Below, in pieces: positions 16,589 to 24,909 of a stretch of 61,008 bases of DNA. The number at the start of each line of letters is the position of its first letter. The first letter of the stretch is position 1. The notes below the pieces were generated by a model. It was not told the DNA's origin, ran no database searches, and worked only from the letters and a program-made list of their open reading frames with translations. The stretch covers positions 1-61,008 of the forward strand of contig WRET01000011.1 in the NCBI GenBank assembly GCA_009779195.1, written 5' to 3'. The translations under genes and the position numbers were made by a program. Source of the stretch: Micrococcales bacterium. GTDB lineage: Bacteria > Actinomycetota > Actinomycetes > Actinomycetales > Cellulomonadaceae.

Positions 16589-17368
16589 TTAGCCCGGCAG
16601 GTCTACGACGAGGATGATGACCCGGCGGTTGGCCATCTTGTCGTCGTCGGTCTTCTCGGGGTCGACGACGGGTGTGGTCGAGCCGTAGCCGACTGCGTTG
16701 AGCTGACGGGCCGGGACACCCCGGTTGATGAGCTCGGCACGCACGGCCTCGGCGCGGCGCTGGCTCACGACCTGGTTGACATCGGGGTCGCCGCTGAGGT
16801 CCGCGTGGCCCTGGACCTCGTACTTCGCGTCGGGAGGACCGTTGAGGATCGTGTGGGCCCACAGCTTGAGGACAGGGTTGCTCTCGTCGGTCCACAGCGT
16901 CCCTCTTTCGAACACCACCGGCGGGAGCCCGCTGCTCTTCTGGGCGCCGGCAGTGGGGGTCGGCGCGGGGTCGGCGGTCTTCGTGGGCCCGGGCGACGGC
17001 GTGGGCTCGGGCGACAGCGTGGGCTCGGGCGCTGGCTCTTCAGCAACGTCCTCGCCTTCCTGGGGGACGGGCACGTACTCGATGGTGAACGAGCGCACAC
17101 CTTTGACGTCGCCGATGATCAGCGCGGCCTGGGTGGCGTCGACGCCCGTCTCGGGCACACCAGAGACCGTCACGTCACAGCCTTGCGCCGTCACGACGGC
17201 GCCAGGGGCGACGGTGGCCTCGTCCAGAGCAGCTTTCACCCGGGTGGCCAGGTCGTCCTCGATAGTGCCCCGCACCCACACCAGCTGTGCGGCGACCACA
17301 AGGGCACCGCCGACGAGCCCGACGGCCCACGGCACCCAGGCGGAGAAAGGTCTGTCGTCTCGGGCCAT
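16589..17368 (-). CDS. Membrane-anchored BON and OmpA-domain protein
   Basis: A 259-residue envelope protein. It has one N-terminal transmembrane helix (about residues 12-32) and a BON-like domain (about 35-100, VTAQGCDVTVSGV). A Pro/Thr-rich linker (about 105-145) leads to an OmpA-like peptidoglycan-binding domain (about 150-259: VQGHADLSGDPDVNQVVSQR, RAEAVRAELINRGV, NAVGYGSTTPV). The layout matches mycobacterial ArfA. It would tether membrane and cell wall; a transport role is not implied. AAGGAGG precedes the ATG at 17368. The upstream gene ends 6 bp before it, so the two form an operon. Confidence 0.88.
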   Translation of the reverse strand: MARDDRPFSAWVPWAVGLVGGALVVAAQLVWVRGTIEDDLATRVKAALDEATVAPGAVVTAQGCDVTVSGVPETGVDATQAALIIGDVKGVRSFTIEYVPVPQEGEDVAEEPAPEPTLSPEPTPSPGPTKTADPAPTPTAGAQKSSGLPPVVFERGTLWTDESNPVLKLWAHTILNGPPDAKYEVQGHADLSGDPDVNQVVSQRRAEAVRAELINRGVPARQLNAVGYGSTTPVVDPEKTDDDKMANRRVIILVVDLPG

Positions 17369-17374
17369 GGCAGA

Positions 17375-18091
17375 TCAGCCCTCCTTGGCGGCCAGCGCAC
17401 GGGCCTGGCGCGACCAACTCTCGACGTTCGGCGCGGATTTCGCACCACCGGCTTTGAGGGCTGCACGCAGCTCGGCCTGGGAGGCGGCAGCGATCGCGGC
17501 GAAGGTGCTGAACCCACCAACGCGCAACGCCTGGGCCATCTTGGGGCCGACCCCGTCGATCAGCTCGATGTCGTCGTCGGAGTCCTCGACGGGTTCTTCA
17601 GCGTCGTCCTCGTCAGCGAAACCGTTGAGCGCACCGACGGCCACAGCGAGCGCGGCCACGTCAGCGTCGAAGTCGACAACGTCGGCCTCGTCGTCTTGTG
17701 CTGGCTCGTCGTCGGCCTCGTCGTCTTGTGCTGGCTCGTCGTCGGCCTCGTCGTCTTGTGCTGGCTCGTCAGCTTCGGCCTGGGCTGGCTCGTCGTCCTC
17801 GTCATGGGCTGGCTCGTCGGCTTCGGCCTGGGCTGGCTCGTCGTCGTCTTCGTCAGCGTCGTCGTCGTCGGCGTCGTCCTCGTCACCACCGTCGTCTGCG
17901 TCGTCGGCGTCAGCGTCGTCGTCTGCTTCGGCCTCGTCTTTGTCCTCGGTGCCAGCCTCCCCGGCGCAGCCGCAGGGGGCAGGGGCAGGACGACGTCGCC
18001 ACAGGAGCGCGCCGACGAGCAGGCCGACGACAGCTCCCAACACGAACGCTACGGACAGTGTCACGAGAGACTGGGTGATGAACCATGCCAT
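17375..18091 (-). CDS. Membrane-anchored acidic-repeat protein with helix-hairpin-helix domain
   Basis: A 238-residue protein. Residues about 4-30 form a transmembrane helix (VAFVLGAVVGLLVGALLW). A long Asp/Glu/Ala-rich segment follows (about 50-145), including three exact copies of a 30-bp unit at 17681-17770. The C-terminus (about 185-238) has a helix-hairpin-helix motif (IELIDGVGPKMAQALRVGGF) of the kind seen in ribosomal-protein- and Rad51-like nucleic-acid-binding proteins. The ATG at 18091 has GAGGT upstream. It is co-transcribed with the OmpA-like gene. Function is unknown; a DNA- or RNA-tethering role is conceivable. Confidence 0.82.
   Translation of the reverse strand: MAWFITQSLVTLSVAFVLGAVVGLLVGALLWRRRPAPAPCGCAGEAGTEDKDEAEADDDADADDADDGGDEDDADDDDADEDDDEPAQAEADEPAHDEDDEPAQAEADEPAQDDEADDEPAQDDEADDEPAQDDEADVVDFDADVAALAVAVGALNGFADEDDAEEPVEDSDDDIELIDGVGPKMAQALRVGGFSTFAAIAAASQAELRAALKAGGAKSAPNVESWSRQARALAAKEG
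17681..17770 (-). repeat. Three perfect 30-bp tandem repeats inside the acidic gene
   Basis: Exact copies lie at 17681-17710, 17711-17740 and 17741-17770, encoding DEADDEPAQD-type units. Imperfect versions continue to about 17880. The perfect identity points to recent expansion and possible length variation between strains. Confidence 0.9.
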
Positions 18092-18257
18092 GATGATGAC
18101 CTCGGTGTCGCGGGGCGGTATGAGCCGCATCTAACCACCCCCACAACCCCGACGGAACGATTTCGGGTGTATGCGACATCACCGACATCCTGCACGGTGC
18201 GCAGCACAGCCCACCACCTAGGTCCTAAGGCCACGGTGACGACTGCGTCAGCCAACG

Positions 18258-19064
18258 TCACACAGCGACCGGGGCCTTGATCGCCGGGTGGTGGCGGTAC
18301 CCGACGACCTCCACGTCGGCATAGGTGTACTGCACGAGCGACGGGGCCTGACGCAGCACCAACCTCCCGAACGCGTACGGCTCACGGGACAGCTGTTCGG
18401 CGACCTGTTCGGTGTGGTTGTCGTAGACGTGGCAGTCCCCACCGGTCCACACCAGGTCGCCGGCGGCGTACCCGGTCTGCTGGGCGAGCATGTGGGTGAG
18501 CAGCGCGTACGAGGCGATGTTGAACGGCACCCCCAAGAACAGGTCGGCGCTGCGCTGGTACACCTGCAGCGACAACCGCCCGTCAGCCACGTACACCTGG
18601 AAGAAGGCGTGGCACGGGGGCAGGGCCATCTGGTCGAGAGCACCGACGTTCCACGCCGAGACCAGGTGCCGGCGCGAGTGCGGGTCGGCGCGCAGACGGT
18701 CCACCAGCGCGGTGATCTGGTCGACGTGGCACCCGTCAGGTGTGGGCCACGAACGCCACTGCACGCCGTAGACCGGACCGAGCTCGCCGTCGGCGTCAGC
18801 CCACTCGTCCCAGATCGTCACCTGGTGCTCGTGGAGCCAGCCGATGTTGGAGTCGCCGCGCAAGAACCACAACAGCTCGTAGACCACGGATGTGAAGTGC
18901 ACGCGTTTGGTCGTGACCAGCGGAAACCCTTCGGACAGGTCGTAGCGCAGCTGGTGGCCGAACAGCGAGCGGGTTCCTGTGCCGGTGCGGTCAGGCTTGA
19001 CGGTCCCGGTGGTCGTCACCAGGCGCAACAGGTCCTCGTACCCGGTGTGGACGACGTGGCGCAT
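18258..19064 (-). CDS. thyA: Thymidylate synthase
   Basis: Methylates dUMP to dTMP using methylene-tetrahydrofolate, 268 residues. The catalytic Cys is in [12 protein letters not shown]. The substrate-binding [17 protein letters not shown] and N-terminal [12 protein letters not shown] are intact. The ATG at 19064 is preferred over a TTG 27 bp upstream because TACGCT lies 7 nt before it and it begins at the conserved GYEDLLR region. It diverges from the telA gene. Two inserted genes separate it from its partner folA. Confidence 0.96.
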   Translation of the reverse strand: MRHVVHTGYEDLLRLVTTTGTVKPDRTGTGTRSLFGHQLRYDLSEGFPLVTTKRVHFTSVVYELLWFLRGDSNIGWLHEHQVTIWDEWADADGELGPVYGVQWRSWPTPDGCHVDQITALVDRLRADPHSRRHLVSAWNVGALDQMALPPCHAFFQVYVADGRLSLQVYQRSADLFLGVPFNIASYALLTHMLAQQTGYAAGDLVWTGGDCHVYDNHTEQVAEQLSREPYAFGRLVLRQAPSLVQYTYADVEVVGYRHHPAIKAPVAV

Positions 19065-19071
19065 ACCGGCC

Positions 19072-19077
19072 AGCGTA
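19072..19077 (-). promoter_or_regulatory. Candidate -10 (TACGCT) of a leaderless thyA transcript
   Basis: TACGCT ends 7 nt before the ATG at 19064, supporting this start over the upstream TTG. Confidence 0.5.
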
Positions 19078-19131
19078 CTTCGATGAGACAACCTGTTCCC
19101 GCAGCGCGCCCGTCAGGGGTGTGACCTGCCG

Positions 19132-19137
19132 TAGATT
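19132..19137 (+). promoter_or_regulatory. Candidate -10 (TAGATT) for the telA-pknG cluster
   Basis: TAGATT lies 35 nt before the telA ATG, leaving a short leader with GAAGGACG. It is the only promoter-like site seen before the eleven-gene run; no good -35 is visible. Confidence 0.35.
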
Positions 19138-19172
19138 TGGCACCGCACACCTCGACACACCGAAGGACGAAC

Positions 19173-20402
19173 ATGACTGAGATGGCCCCGCTGGAACCTC
19201 CACTGGCGGTCGAGACCCTGACGTTGACCGCGCCTGACCCGGTCCAGCCTGTGGCGACGACTGCGGCCCCCAAGCTTGCTCCGAAGGTCGACCCTGGTGT
19301 GGTCCCGGGTCTGGAGGCCAAGGCCGACGACTTCTTGGTGGCGCTCATGGCCGCCGACTCCAAGTCCCCGGAGTTCGCCGCCCAGGCCGACGCGGTGCGG
19401 CGGATGGGCGACAAAGAGATCCGTGCCGCGTCCAACGTGTCCAACCGCATGCTCGAACGTCCGGTCAAAGAGCTCAAAGAAGGAGGGCTCGCCGAGGGTT
19501 CGTCGGTGTCCAAGACCCTCCTGGAGCTGCGGCGCACTGTCGAAGACCTCGACCCGGGCACCCCGTCGAAAGGCAAGAAGTTCCGCGACCGCCTGCCGTT
19601 CGGCAAGAAGATGACCGACTACTTCCGCCGGTACGAGTCGTCGCAGGGCCAGATCAACGCGATCCTCAACGCCCTGTACTCCGGCCAGGACGAGCTGCGC
19701 AAGGACAACGCCGCCCTGACCCTGGAACGCCAGAACCTGTGGGACACGATGGCCCGGCTCAACCAGTACATCTACCTGGCTGAGCGCCTGGACACACGGC
19801 TGTCGGCGAAGATCGCCGAGCTGGAGGCCACCGACCCCGACACGGCCCGCTCCCTGCGCGAAGACGTGCTGTTCTACGTGCGCCAAAAACACCAAGACCT
19901 GCTCACCCAGCTCGCCGTGTCGATCCAGGGTTACCTGGCGATGGACATCATCATCAAGAACAACCTCGAGCTCATCAAAGGTGTGGACCGGGCCACCACG
20001 ACGACGGTCTCCGCGCTGCGCACCGCTGTGATCGTCGCCGAGGCGCTGGCCAGCCAGAAGCTGGTGCTCGACCAGATCACCGCGCTGAACTCCACGACGA
20101 GCAGCCTGATCGAGTCCACCTCGCGGATGCTCGCCGACAACTCGGCGAAGATCCAGAGCCAGGCGGCGGCGTCGACCATCGGCCTGCCCCAGCTGCAGGC
20201 TGCGTTCGCGAACATCTACGCCACCTTGGACTCGATCTCCACGTTCAAGGTCCAGGCGCTGGACTCCATGGCCGCGACCATCGGCACCCTGGAGTCCGAG
20301 ACGACCAAGGCCAAGGAGTACCTCGACCGCTCCCGGCGCGAGACCACCGAGCTGGCCAACGCCGAGTCGTCGGCTGTCTCTCTCGACCTTCCAACATCCT
20401 GA
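19173..20402 (+). CDS. telA: TelA-family toxic anion resistance protein
   Basis: A 409-residue, largely alpha-helical cytoplasmic protein of the TelA family (PF05816). It shows ADDFLVALMAADSKSPEFA, then IRAASNVSNRMLERPVKEL, the central QGQINAILNALYSGQDELR, and a long helical C-terminus. TelA proteins are linked to tellurite and membrane stress and belong to the wider Ter stress network; biochemical activity is unknown. GAAGGACG precedes the ATG. It opens a plus-strand cluster that continues to 32559 and is divergent from thyA. Confidence 0.92.
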   Translation: MTEMAPLEPPLAVETLTLTAPDPVQPVATTAAPKLAPKVDPGVVPGLEAKADDFLVALMAADSKSPEFAAQADAVRRMGDKEIRAASNVSNRMLERPVKELKEGGLAEGSSVSKTLLELRRTVEDLDPGTPSKGKKFRDRLPFGKKMTDYFRRYESSQGQINAILNALYSGQDELRKDNAALTLERQNLWDTMARLNQYIYLAERLDTRLSAKIAELEATDPDTARSLREDVLFYVRQKHQDLLTQLAVSIQGYLAMDIIIKNNLELIKGVDRATTTTVSALRTAVIVAEALASQKLVLDQITALNSTTSSLIESTSRMLADNSAKIQSQAAASTIGLPQLQAAFANIYATLDSISTFKVQALDSMAATIGTLESETTKAKEYLDRSRRETTELANAESSAVSLDLPTS

Positions 20403-20442
20403 CCGGTGGCCGCACACATGACCACGAGGGACGGGGGCTGAT

Positions 20443-20949
20443 ATGGGATGGTTCGGGCAGCGCAAACCACGCCGAGACGCGGTCCCGGCCGGACCTGCCC
20501 TGCCCGAACCCCCGACCGGCACACAGATCCTCGACGCGGTCACCGCTGTCGAACGACGGATCGCCGGACGGGTACCCCCGCTGGTCGTCGCCCGTGTGCA
20601 CCGGATCGCGACGGTCGTGACCGATATGGTGCCGCGCCTGGACCGCCTGGGGGCTGGTACGCGCCAGGCCCACACGGTGGTGGCCACCGCGACCAACTAC
20701 CTGCCTGAGGCGGTGGACGCCTACCTGCGGCTGCCGCGCGATTTTGCCGACACCCGTGAGGTCTCCCGCGGCAAGACGTCGTTGATGCTGCTCGTGGACC
20801 AGCTGGACCTGCTCGCCACGACGCTGCAGCAGATCTCTGACGCGGTGTCGCGCCACGACGCACAGGCGTTGGTCGTCCACGGGGCGTTCCTCGCCGAGAA
20901 GTTCGGCCCCTCGTCCACGCTGGAGCTCCCCGGAGGTGAAGACGCATGA
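20443..20949 (+). CDS. Unknown helical protein between TelA and the AAA ATPase
   Basis: A 168-residue protein that I do not recognise. It starts MGWFGQRKPRRD, followed by a Pro-rich stretch and then nearly continuous helix (RIAGRVPPLVVARVHRIATV, VDQLDLLATTLQQISDAVSR). No membrane span or metal site is seen. Its stop overlaps the start of the AAA gene (ATGA), so the products are probably made in step and may form a complex with TelA or the ATPase. Confidence 0.75.
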   Translation: MGWFGQRKPRRDAVPAGPALPEPPTGTQILDAVTAVERRIAGRVPPLVVARVHRIATVVTDMVPRLDRLGAGTRQAHTVVATATNYLPEAVDAYLRLPRDFADTREVSRGKTSLMLLVDQLDLLATTLQQISDAVSRHDAQALVVHGAFLAEKFGPSSTLELPGGEDA

Positions 20950-22625
20950 GTCCCGACCAGGCGCTGGCTGGCGCAGTGGGACGGTTGGTCGAGGTGGGCC
21001 GCGCGGCCAGCCTGGCCGAAGCAACGAGCCGCGAAGAAGGAGAGCTGCTCGCCGCGGCGGTGGCCGAGTCGTCCCCGGGGGCCCCTGCCCAGTGGTCGGC
21101 GGCGTTCGGGCGCGCAGGGCAGTCCACCGAAGCGTTCTTCGAGGCGGCTTCGGCTGGCCGGCGGTGGCGGACCGGTCCGACCGACCAGCTGGCCGCCCTC
21201 GTCGCCGTGAACCACCCGCAGACCTCGGCGTACGCCGCAGCACTGGCTGATGTCGCCGAGGCCGCCGCCACGCTGGGCTCACCTGGCCCGCACGTGGCGA
21301 ACCGGGCGGGGCTGACCGCAGCGGTCCAGCGTTCAGCCGGCACAGGCGGCGCATCGCCGGACCCCGCGCCGTCCTTCGCCACCCCGGTGCTCTTGGCTGC
21401 ACAACCGGCCAGCCCGCCGCCGGCGCCCCTGAGCCTGACAGACATACCCGAACCACCAGCGCCGAGGTTCGACCTGAGCGTCCTGGACCTGGACCTGGCG
21501 TCGTTGCGCGCCCCGCACCTGGGCCAGCTGCCCAGCGTCGAGGCCATCATCGAGTCGTTGCGTGGCGGGTCGTCGGCCGCCGGCACCCGCGACCCTGAGG
21601 CCACACCGACGACGGACACAGCCGAAGAGGAGACGAACGCCGAGGCGTCGCAGGAAGAGCAGGAAGAAGAAGCCGACCCGCCCCGGCCCCTGGCCGAGCT
21701 GCTCGACGAGCTCGACGCTCTCATCGGCCTGGACCGGGTCAAGACCGAGATCCACCGCCAGACAGCCATGCTGCGTGTCGAACAGCTGCGAGCCGAGGCT
21801 GGGCTGGCCACCCCCACGCTCACCCGGCACCTGGTGTTCGTGGGCAACCCCGGCACCGGCAAGACGACAGTGGCACGTATGGTCGCCGCGCTGTACCGGT
21901 CCATGGGCCTGCTGACCAAAGGCCACCTGGTCGAGGTGGACCGTTCAGGCCTGGTCGCCGGGTACGTCGGGCAGACCGCCATCAAGACCGCCGAGACCGT
22001 CGACAAAGCGCTCGGCGGGGTGCTGTTCATCGACGAGGCGTACTCGCTGACCTCCGGCGGGGCGATGGGCACCCCTGACCAGTACGGGATGGAAGCGGTG
22101 AACACCCTGGTCAAAGGTATGGAAGACCACCGCAACAACCTTGTGGTCATCGTCGCGGGGTATCCGGGTCCCATGGCTGAGTTCATCGAGACCAACCCTG
22201 GTCTGGAGTCGCGTTTCGCCACGACCATCCACTTCGAGGACTACACCGACGACCAGCTGGCGACGATCTTTGGCCAGATGGTCGACAAAGCCGACTTCGT
22301 CGCCACACCAGCATGCCTGGAACGTCTGGAGTACCTGGTCTCCACCGAGGAACGGGGCACCGGCTTCGGCAACGCCCGGTGGGTGCGCAACATGCTCGAC
22401 GCGGCGATCGCCCGCCACGCGTGGCGGCTGCGCGACGTGGAGGGCCCCACGCTGGACCAGCTGCGCACCTTGCTGCCCGAGGACCTGTCGGAGGCCGCAC
22501 CGCAACCGGTCGCCTGGCCCGCGCCCGACGACGAAACCGGTGGCGAAACCGACGACGAGAGCAGCGAGACGCCAGGTAGCGTTGCCCCCACACCAGTCGA
22601 CCCCGACGATCCCGGAGCCCCCTGA
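20946..22625 (+). CDS. CbxX/CfxQ-type AAA+ ATPase
   Basis: A 559-residue protein. Residues 1-150 are helical and resemble a docking region. A Pro-rich linker and an acidic stretch (about 215-245) lead to a AAA+ module of the CbxX/CfxQ/SpoVK type (about 250-520). Walker A is GNPGTGKTT, Walker B is GVLFIDEAYSL, and the arginine finger is in GLESRFATTIHFEDY. The domain is like that of EccA, which serves type VII secretion, but no other ESX gene is nearby. It is probably a remodelling ATPase acting on a partner from this cluster. It overlaps both neighbours by 1-4 nt. Confidence 0.9.
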   Translation: MSPDQALAGAVGRLVEVGRAASLAEATSREEGELLAAAVAESSPGAPAQWSAAFGRAGQSTEAFFEAASAGRRWRTGPTDQLAALVAVNHPQTSAYAAALADVAEAAATLGSPGPHVANRAGLTAAVQRSAGTGGASPDPAPSFATPVLLAAQPASPPPAPLSLTDIPEPPAPRFDLSVLDLDLASLRAPHLGQLPSVEAIIESLRGGSSAAGTRDPEATPTTDTAEEETNAEASQEEQEEEADPPRPLAELLDELDALIGLDRVKTEIHRQTAMLRVEQLRAEAGLATPTLTRHLVFVGNPGTGKTTVARMVAALYRSMGLLTKGHLVEVDRSGLVAGYVGQTAIKTAETVDKALGGVLFIDEAYSLTSGGAMGTPDQYGMEAVNTLVKGMEDHRNNLVVIVAGYPGPMAEFIETNPGLESRFATTIHFEDYTDDQLATIFGQMVDKADFVATPACLERLEYLVSTEERGTGFGNARWVRNMLDAAIARHAWRLRDVEGPTLDQLRTLLPEDLSEAAPQPVAWPAPDDETGGETDDESSETPGSVAPTPVDPDDPGAP

Positions 22626-23965
22626 TGACCCAGACCGCGTCGGCACCGGCCCCCACGCCACGGCCGACCCACAACGCGTCACCGAAGGCACCAACCACGT
22701 CGCAGCGCCCTCAGACGCCACTGTCCCGGCGGGCCGGCCCCGCACGCGCGCCGCTGCCTACCCCGACCGTGCTGCGCCTGGTCGCGGTGCTGGCCGTCGT
22801 CGTGGCCCTGGTCTGCGGGCTCGTCGGCTGGGAGGCAGGCCGACGCCAGGCCAACGCGCTGGACCAGGTCTCGACCAGCGCCGAACGCCTGCTGGCCGCC
22901 CAGGAGGTGCGTAACCAGATGGTCGCGGCCGACGCTGTGGTGACCAACGGGTTCCTCGTCGGCGGCCTGGAACCAGCGTCTTCGCGTGAGGAGTACGCCA
23001 GGCTCATCGACGGCGCCGCGCAGGGCCTGGGCAGGCTCAGCTTCCCCGACAAGGACGACACCGAGCGGGTCGCCCGCGCCACCGCGGCGCTGACGAACTA
23101 CGTCGCCCTGGTCGAGCAGGCCCGCTCGGCGAACCGGCAGGGCCTGCCGGTAGGTATCGGGTACCTCGACCAGGCGTCCGCCGAGCTGCGCCAGACCCTG
23201 CTGCCCGAGCTTGACGCGCTCGTGGAGTCCGGCGCCGACCATGCCGCTGACGACTTCGACCAGGTCGCCAACGCACCGTGGCTGCTGATGCTGGTGCTGC
23301 TCGGGCTGGGCGTGCTGGTGACCGTGCAGGCGTGGGACTCGCGGCGCACGCACCGGATCGTCAACACGGGTCTGGCCGGGGCGTCGTTGGCCCTGCTGGT
23401 CGTGCTGACGACCGGGGTGGCCCTGATCCAGGTCGACGGGTCCGCCCAGGACGTGCGCACCGGCTCCTACCGGTCCACCCTGGCCCTGTCCCAAGCCGTG
23501 TCGCAGGCCTACGACGCCCAGGCGCTGGAATCGCTGACACTGATCAAACAAGGTTCCGGCGGCGGGTACGAGCTGGCGTTCGCCACCGCGACCGTCGAGG
23601 TCGAACGCCAGCTCACCAGGGTCAGCGACCTGAATGCCAGCACCGGCAGCTACGGCCTGGCAGACCAGTTCGAGGCATGGCTGGTCAACCACCGCCAGAT
23701 CCGCGAGAAGGACGACGCAGGAGACTGGAACGCCGCCGTGGAGCTGGCCCTGGCCAACGGGCCCTACTCCTCCCGTGCCGCGTTCCGCACCTTCGTCGAG
23801 GCCGCCACCGACAAGGCCGAGTCCTACCGGACCAAGACCACCGAGGGTCTGGACTCGGCCCGCACGAAGGCGAACGGCGGAGCCTGGGTCGCCATGGCCG
23901 CAGGTCTGGTCGCGGCGCCGTTGGCCTGGTGGGGCCTGGCGCAGCGTCGAGAGGAGTACCAATGA
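22625..23965 (+). CDS. glnX: GlnX-like membrane sensor
   Basis: A 446-residue membrane protein with four helices (about 47-69, 219-237, 247-268, 424-441). Two helical extracytoplasmic domains lie between helices 1-2 and 3-4. This layout and its position directly before glnH and near pknG match GlnX of mycobacteria and corynebacteria, where GlnX relays GlnH binding of aspartate or glutamate to PknG. The N-terminal 45 residues are Pro/Thr-rich and cytoplasmic. It overlaps the AAA gene by 1 nt and glnH by 4 nt. Confidence 0.85.
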   Translation: MTQTASAPAPTPRPTHNASPKAPTTSQRPQTPLSRRAGPARAPLPTPTVLRLVAVLAVVVALVCGLVGWEAGRRQANALDQVSTSAERLLAAQEVRNQMVAADAVVTNGFLVGGLEPASSREEYARLIDGAAQGLGRLSFPDKDDTERVARATAALTNYVALVEQARSANRQGLPVGIGYLDQASAELRQTLLPELDALVESGADHAADDFDQVANAPWLLMLVLLGLGVLVTVQAWDSRRTHRIVNTGLAGASLALLVVLTTGVALIQVDGSAQDVRTGSYRSTLALSQAVSQAYDAQALESLTLIKQGSGGGYELAFATATVEVERQLTRVSDLNASTGSYGLADQFEAWLVNHRQIREKDDAGDWNAAVELALANGPYSSRAAFRTFVEAATDKAESYRTKTTEGLDSARTKANGGAWVAMAAGLVAAPLAWWGLAQRREEYQ

Positions 23966-24909
23966 ACCGCACGACACGGCCGACGACCACAGTGCTGGCC
24001 ACGCTCGCGCTGGTCGCCGGGGCGCTGGCAGGGTGCGCGAACACCACCGGGGCCGACGACCTGGACCGGGCCACCCCAGCGCCGAAGGGCACCACGACCT
24101 CGGCGCCGCCCATCACCGACCCCAGATGCAACCCGCTGGCCTCGTACGCCCCGGCTGGCGCTGGCCCCACCGTCGAAGCCATCAGGGACCGCGGCAAGCT
24201 TGTCGTGGCTGTCTCCGCCGACACCTACCGCATGGGTGCGCGCAACCCGACCACGGGCGAGATCGAAGGTTTCGACATCGACATGGCCGAGTTCGTGGCC
24301 CAGGCGGTTTTCGGCGAGCCTGGCCACCTGCAGCTGCGTGTCATCACCTCCGCCCAGCGCATCCCCGTCTTGCAGAACCACGAGGTCGACATGGTGGCCC
24401 GCGCGTTCACGATGACCTGCGAGCGCTGGGAGCAGATCGCCTTCTCCGCCGTGTACTACAACGCTGGGCAAAAAGTGCTGGTGGCTGCTGACTCGTCGGC
24501 CGAGAGCCTGGCCACCTTGCCCAACCTCACCCGGGTCTGCGCCCCAGCAGGCACGACCACGCTCACCCGGCTCAAGGCCGTGGCCCCCCATGTCGAGGCC
24601 GTGGCCGCCGACACCCACACCGGCTGCCTGACCATGTTCCAGCGGGGCCAGGTCGACGCGATCACCGGCGACGACACCGTCCTGGCAGGGCTGGCCGCCC
24701 AAGACCCGTACACCAAGATCGTCGGCGAAGCCATCAGCGACGAACCGTACGGCCTGGGTATCGCCGCAGACCAGCAAGACTTCGTCGCGTTCGTCAACGG
24801 TGTGCTGGAGCAGGTCAAAGCCGACGGCCGCTGGACCTCGTCGTACGACCAGTGGTTGTCGGTGCTCGGGCCGGCCCCTGACCCGCCGCGGCCGGTCTAC
24901 GGCCGATGA
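23962..24909 (+). CDS. glnH: GlnH-like amino-acid-binding lipoprotein
   Basis: A 315-residue periplasmic-type binding protein anchored as a lipoprotein (signal peptide with lipobox LAGC near residue 24). The solute-binding fold of the glutamate/aspartate family is visible: GKLVVAVSADTYRMGARN, GEIEGFDIDMAEFVAQAVFG, VDMVARAFTMTCERWEQIAF, VDAITGDDTVLAGLAAQDPY. No ABC permease or ATPase is nearby, so it is a sensor subunit for GlnX and not a transporter part. GAGGAG precedes the ATG at 23962. It overlaps both neighbours. Confidence 0.92.
   Translation: MNRTTRPTTTVLATLALVAGALAGCANTTGADDLDRATPAPKGTTTSAPPITDPRCNPLASYAPAGAGPTVEAIRDRGKLVVAVSADTYRMGARNPTTGEIEGFDIDMAEFVAQAVFGEPGHLQLRVITSAQRIPVLQNHEVDMVARAFTMTCERWEQIAFSAVYYNAGQKVLVAADSSAESLATLPNLTRVCAPAGTTTLTRLKAVAPHVEAVAADTHTGCLTMFQRGQVDAITGDDTVLAGLAAQDPYTKIVGEAISDEPYGLGIAADQQDFVAFVNGVLEQVKADGRWTSSYDQWLSVLGPAPDPPRPVYGR

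Noticed and set aside
17681..17770. Regular 30-bp repeats considered as a CRISPR array
   Set aside because: The units are directly adjacent without spacers and lie in frame inside a coding gene.
15566..18280. Long plus-strand frame across folA and the OmpA-like operon
   Set aside because: It crosses several real minus-strand genes and reads the acidic repeats as hydrophobic low-complexity sequence.
20946..22625. AAA ATPase as EccA of a type VII secretion system
   Set aside because: No eccB-E, mycP or WXG100 gene is in the window; the CbxX/CfxQ domain is widespread.
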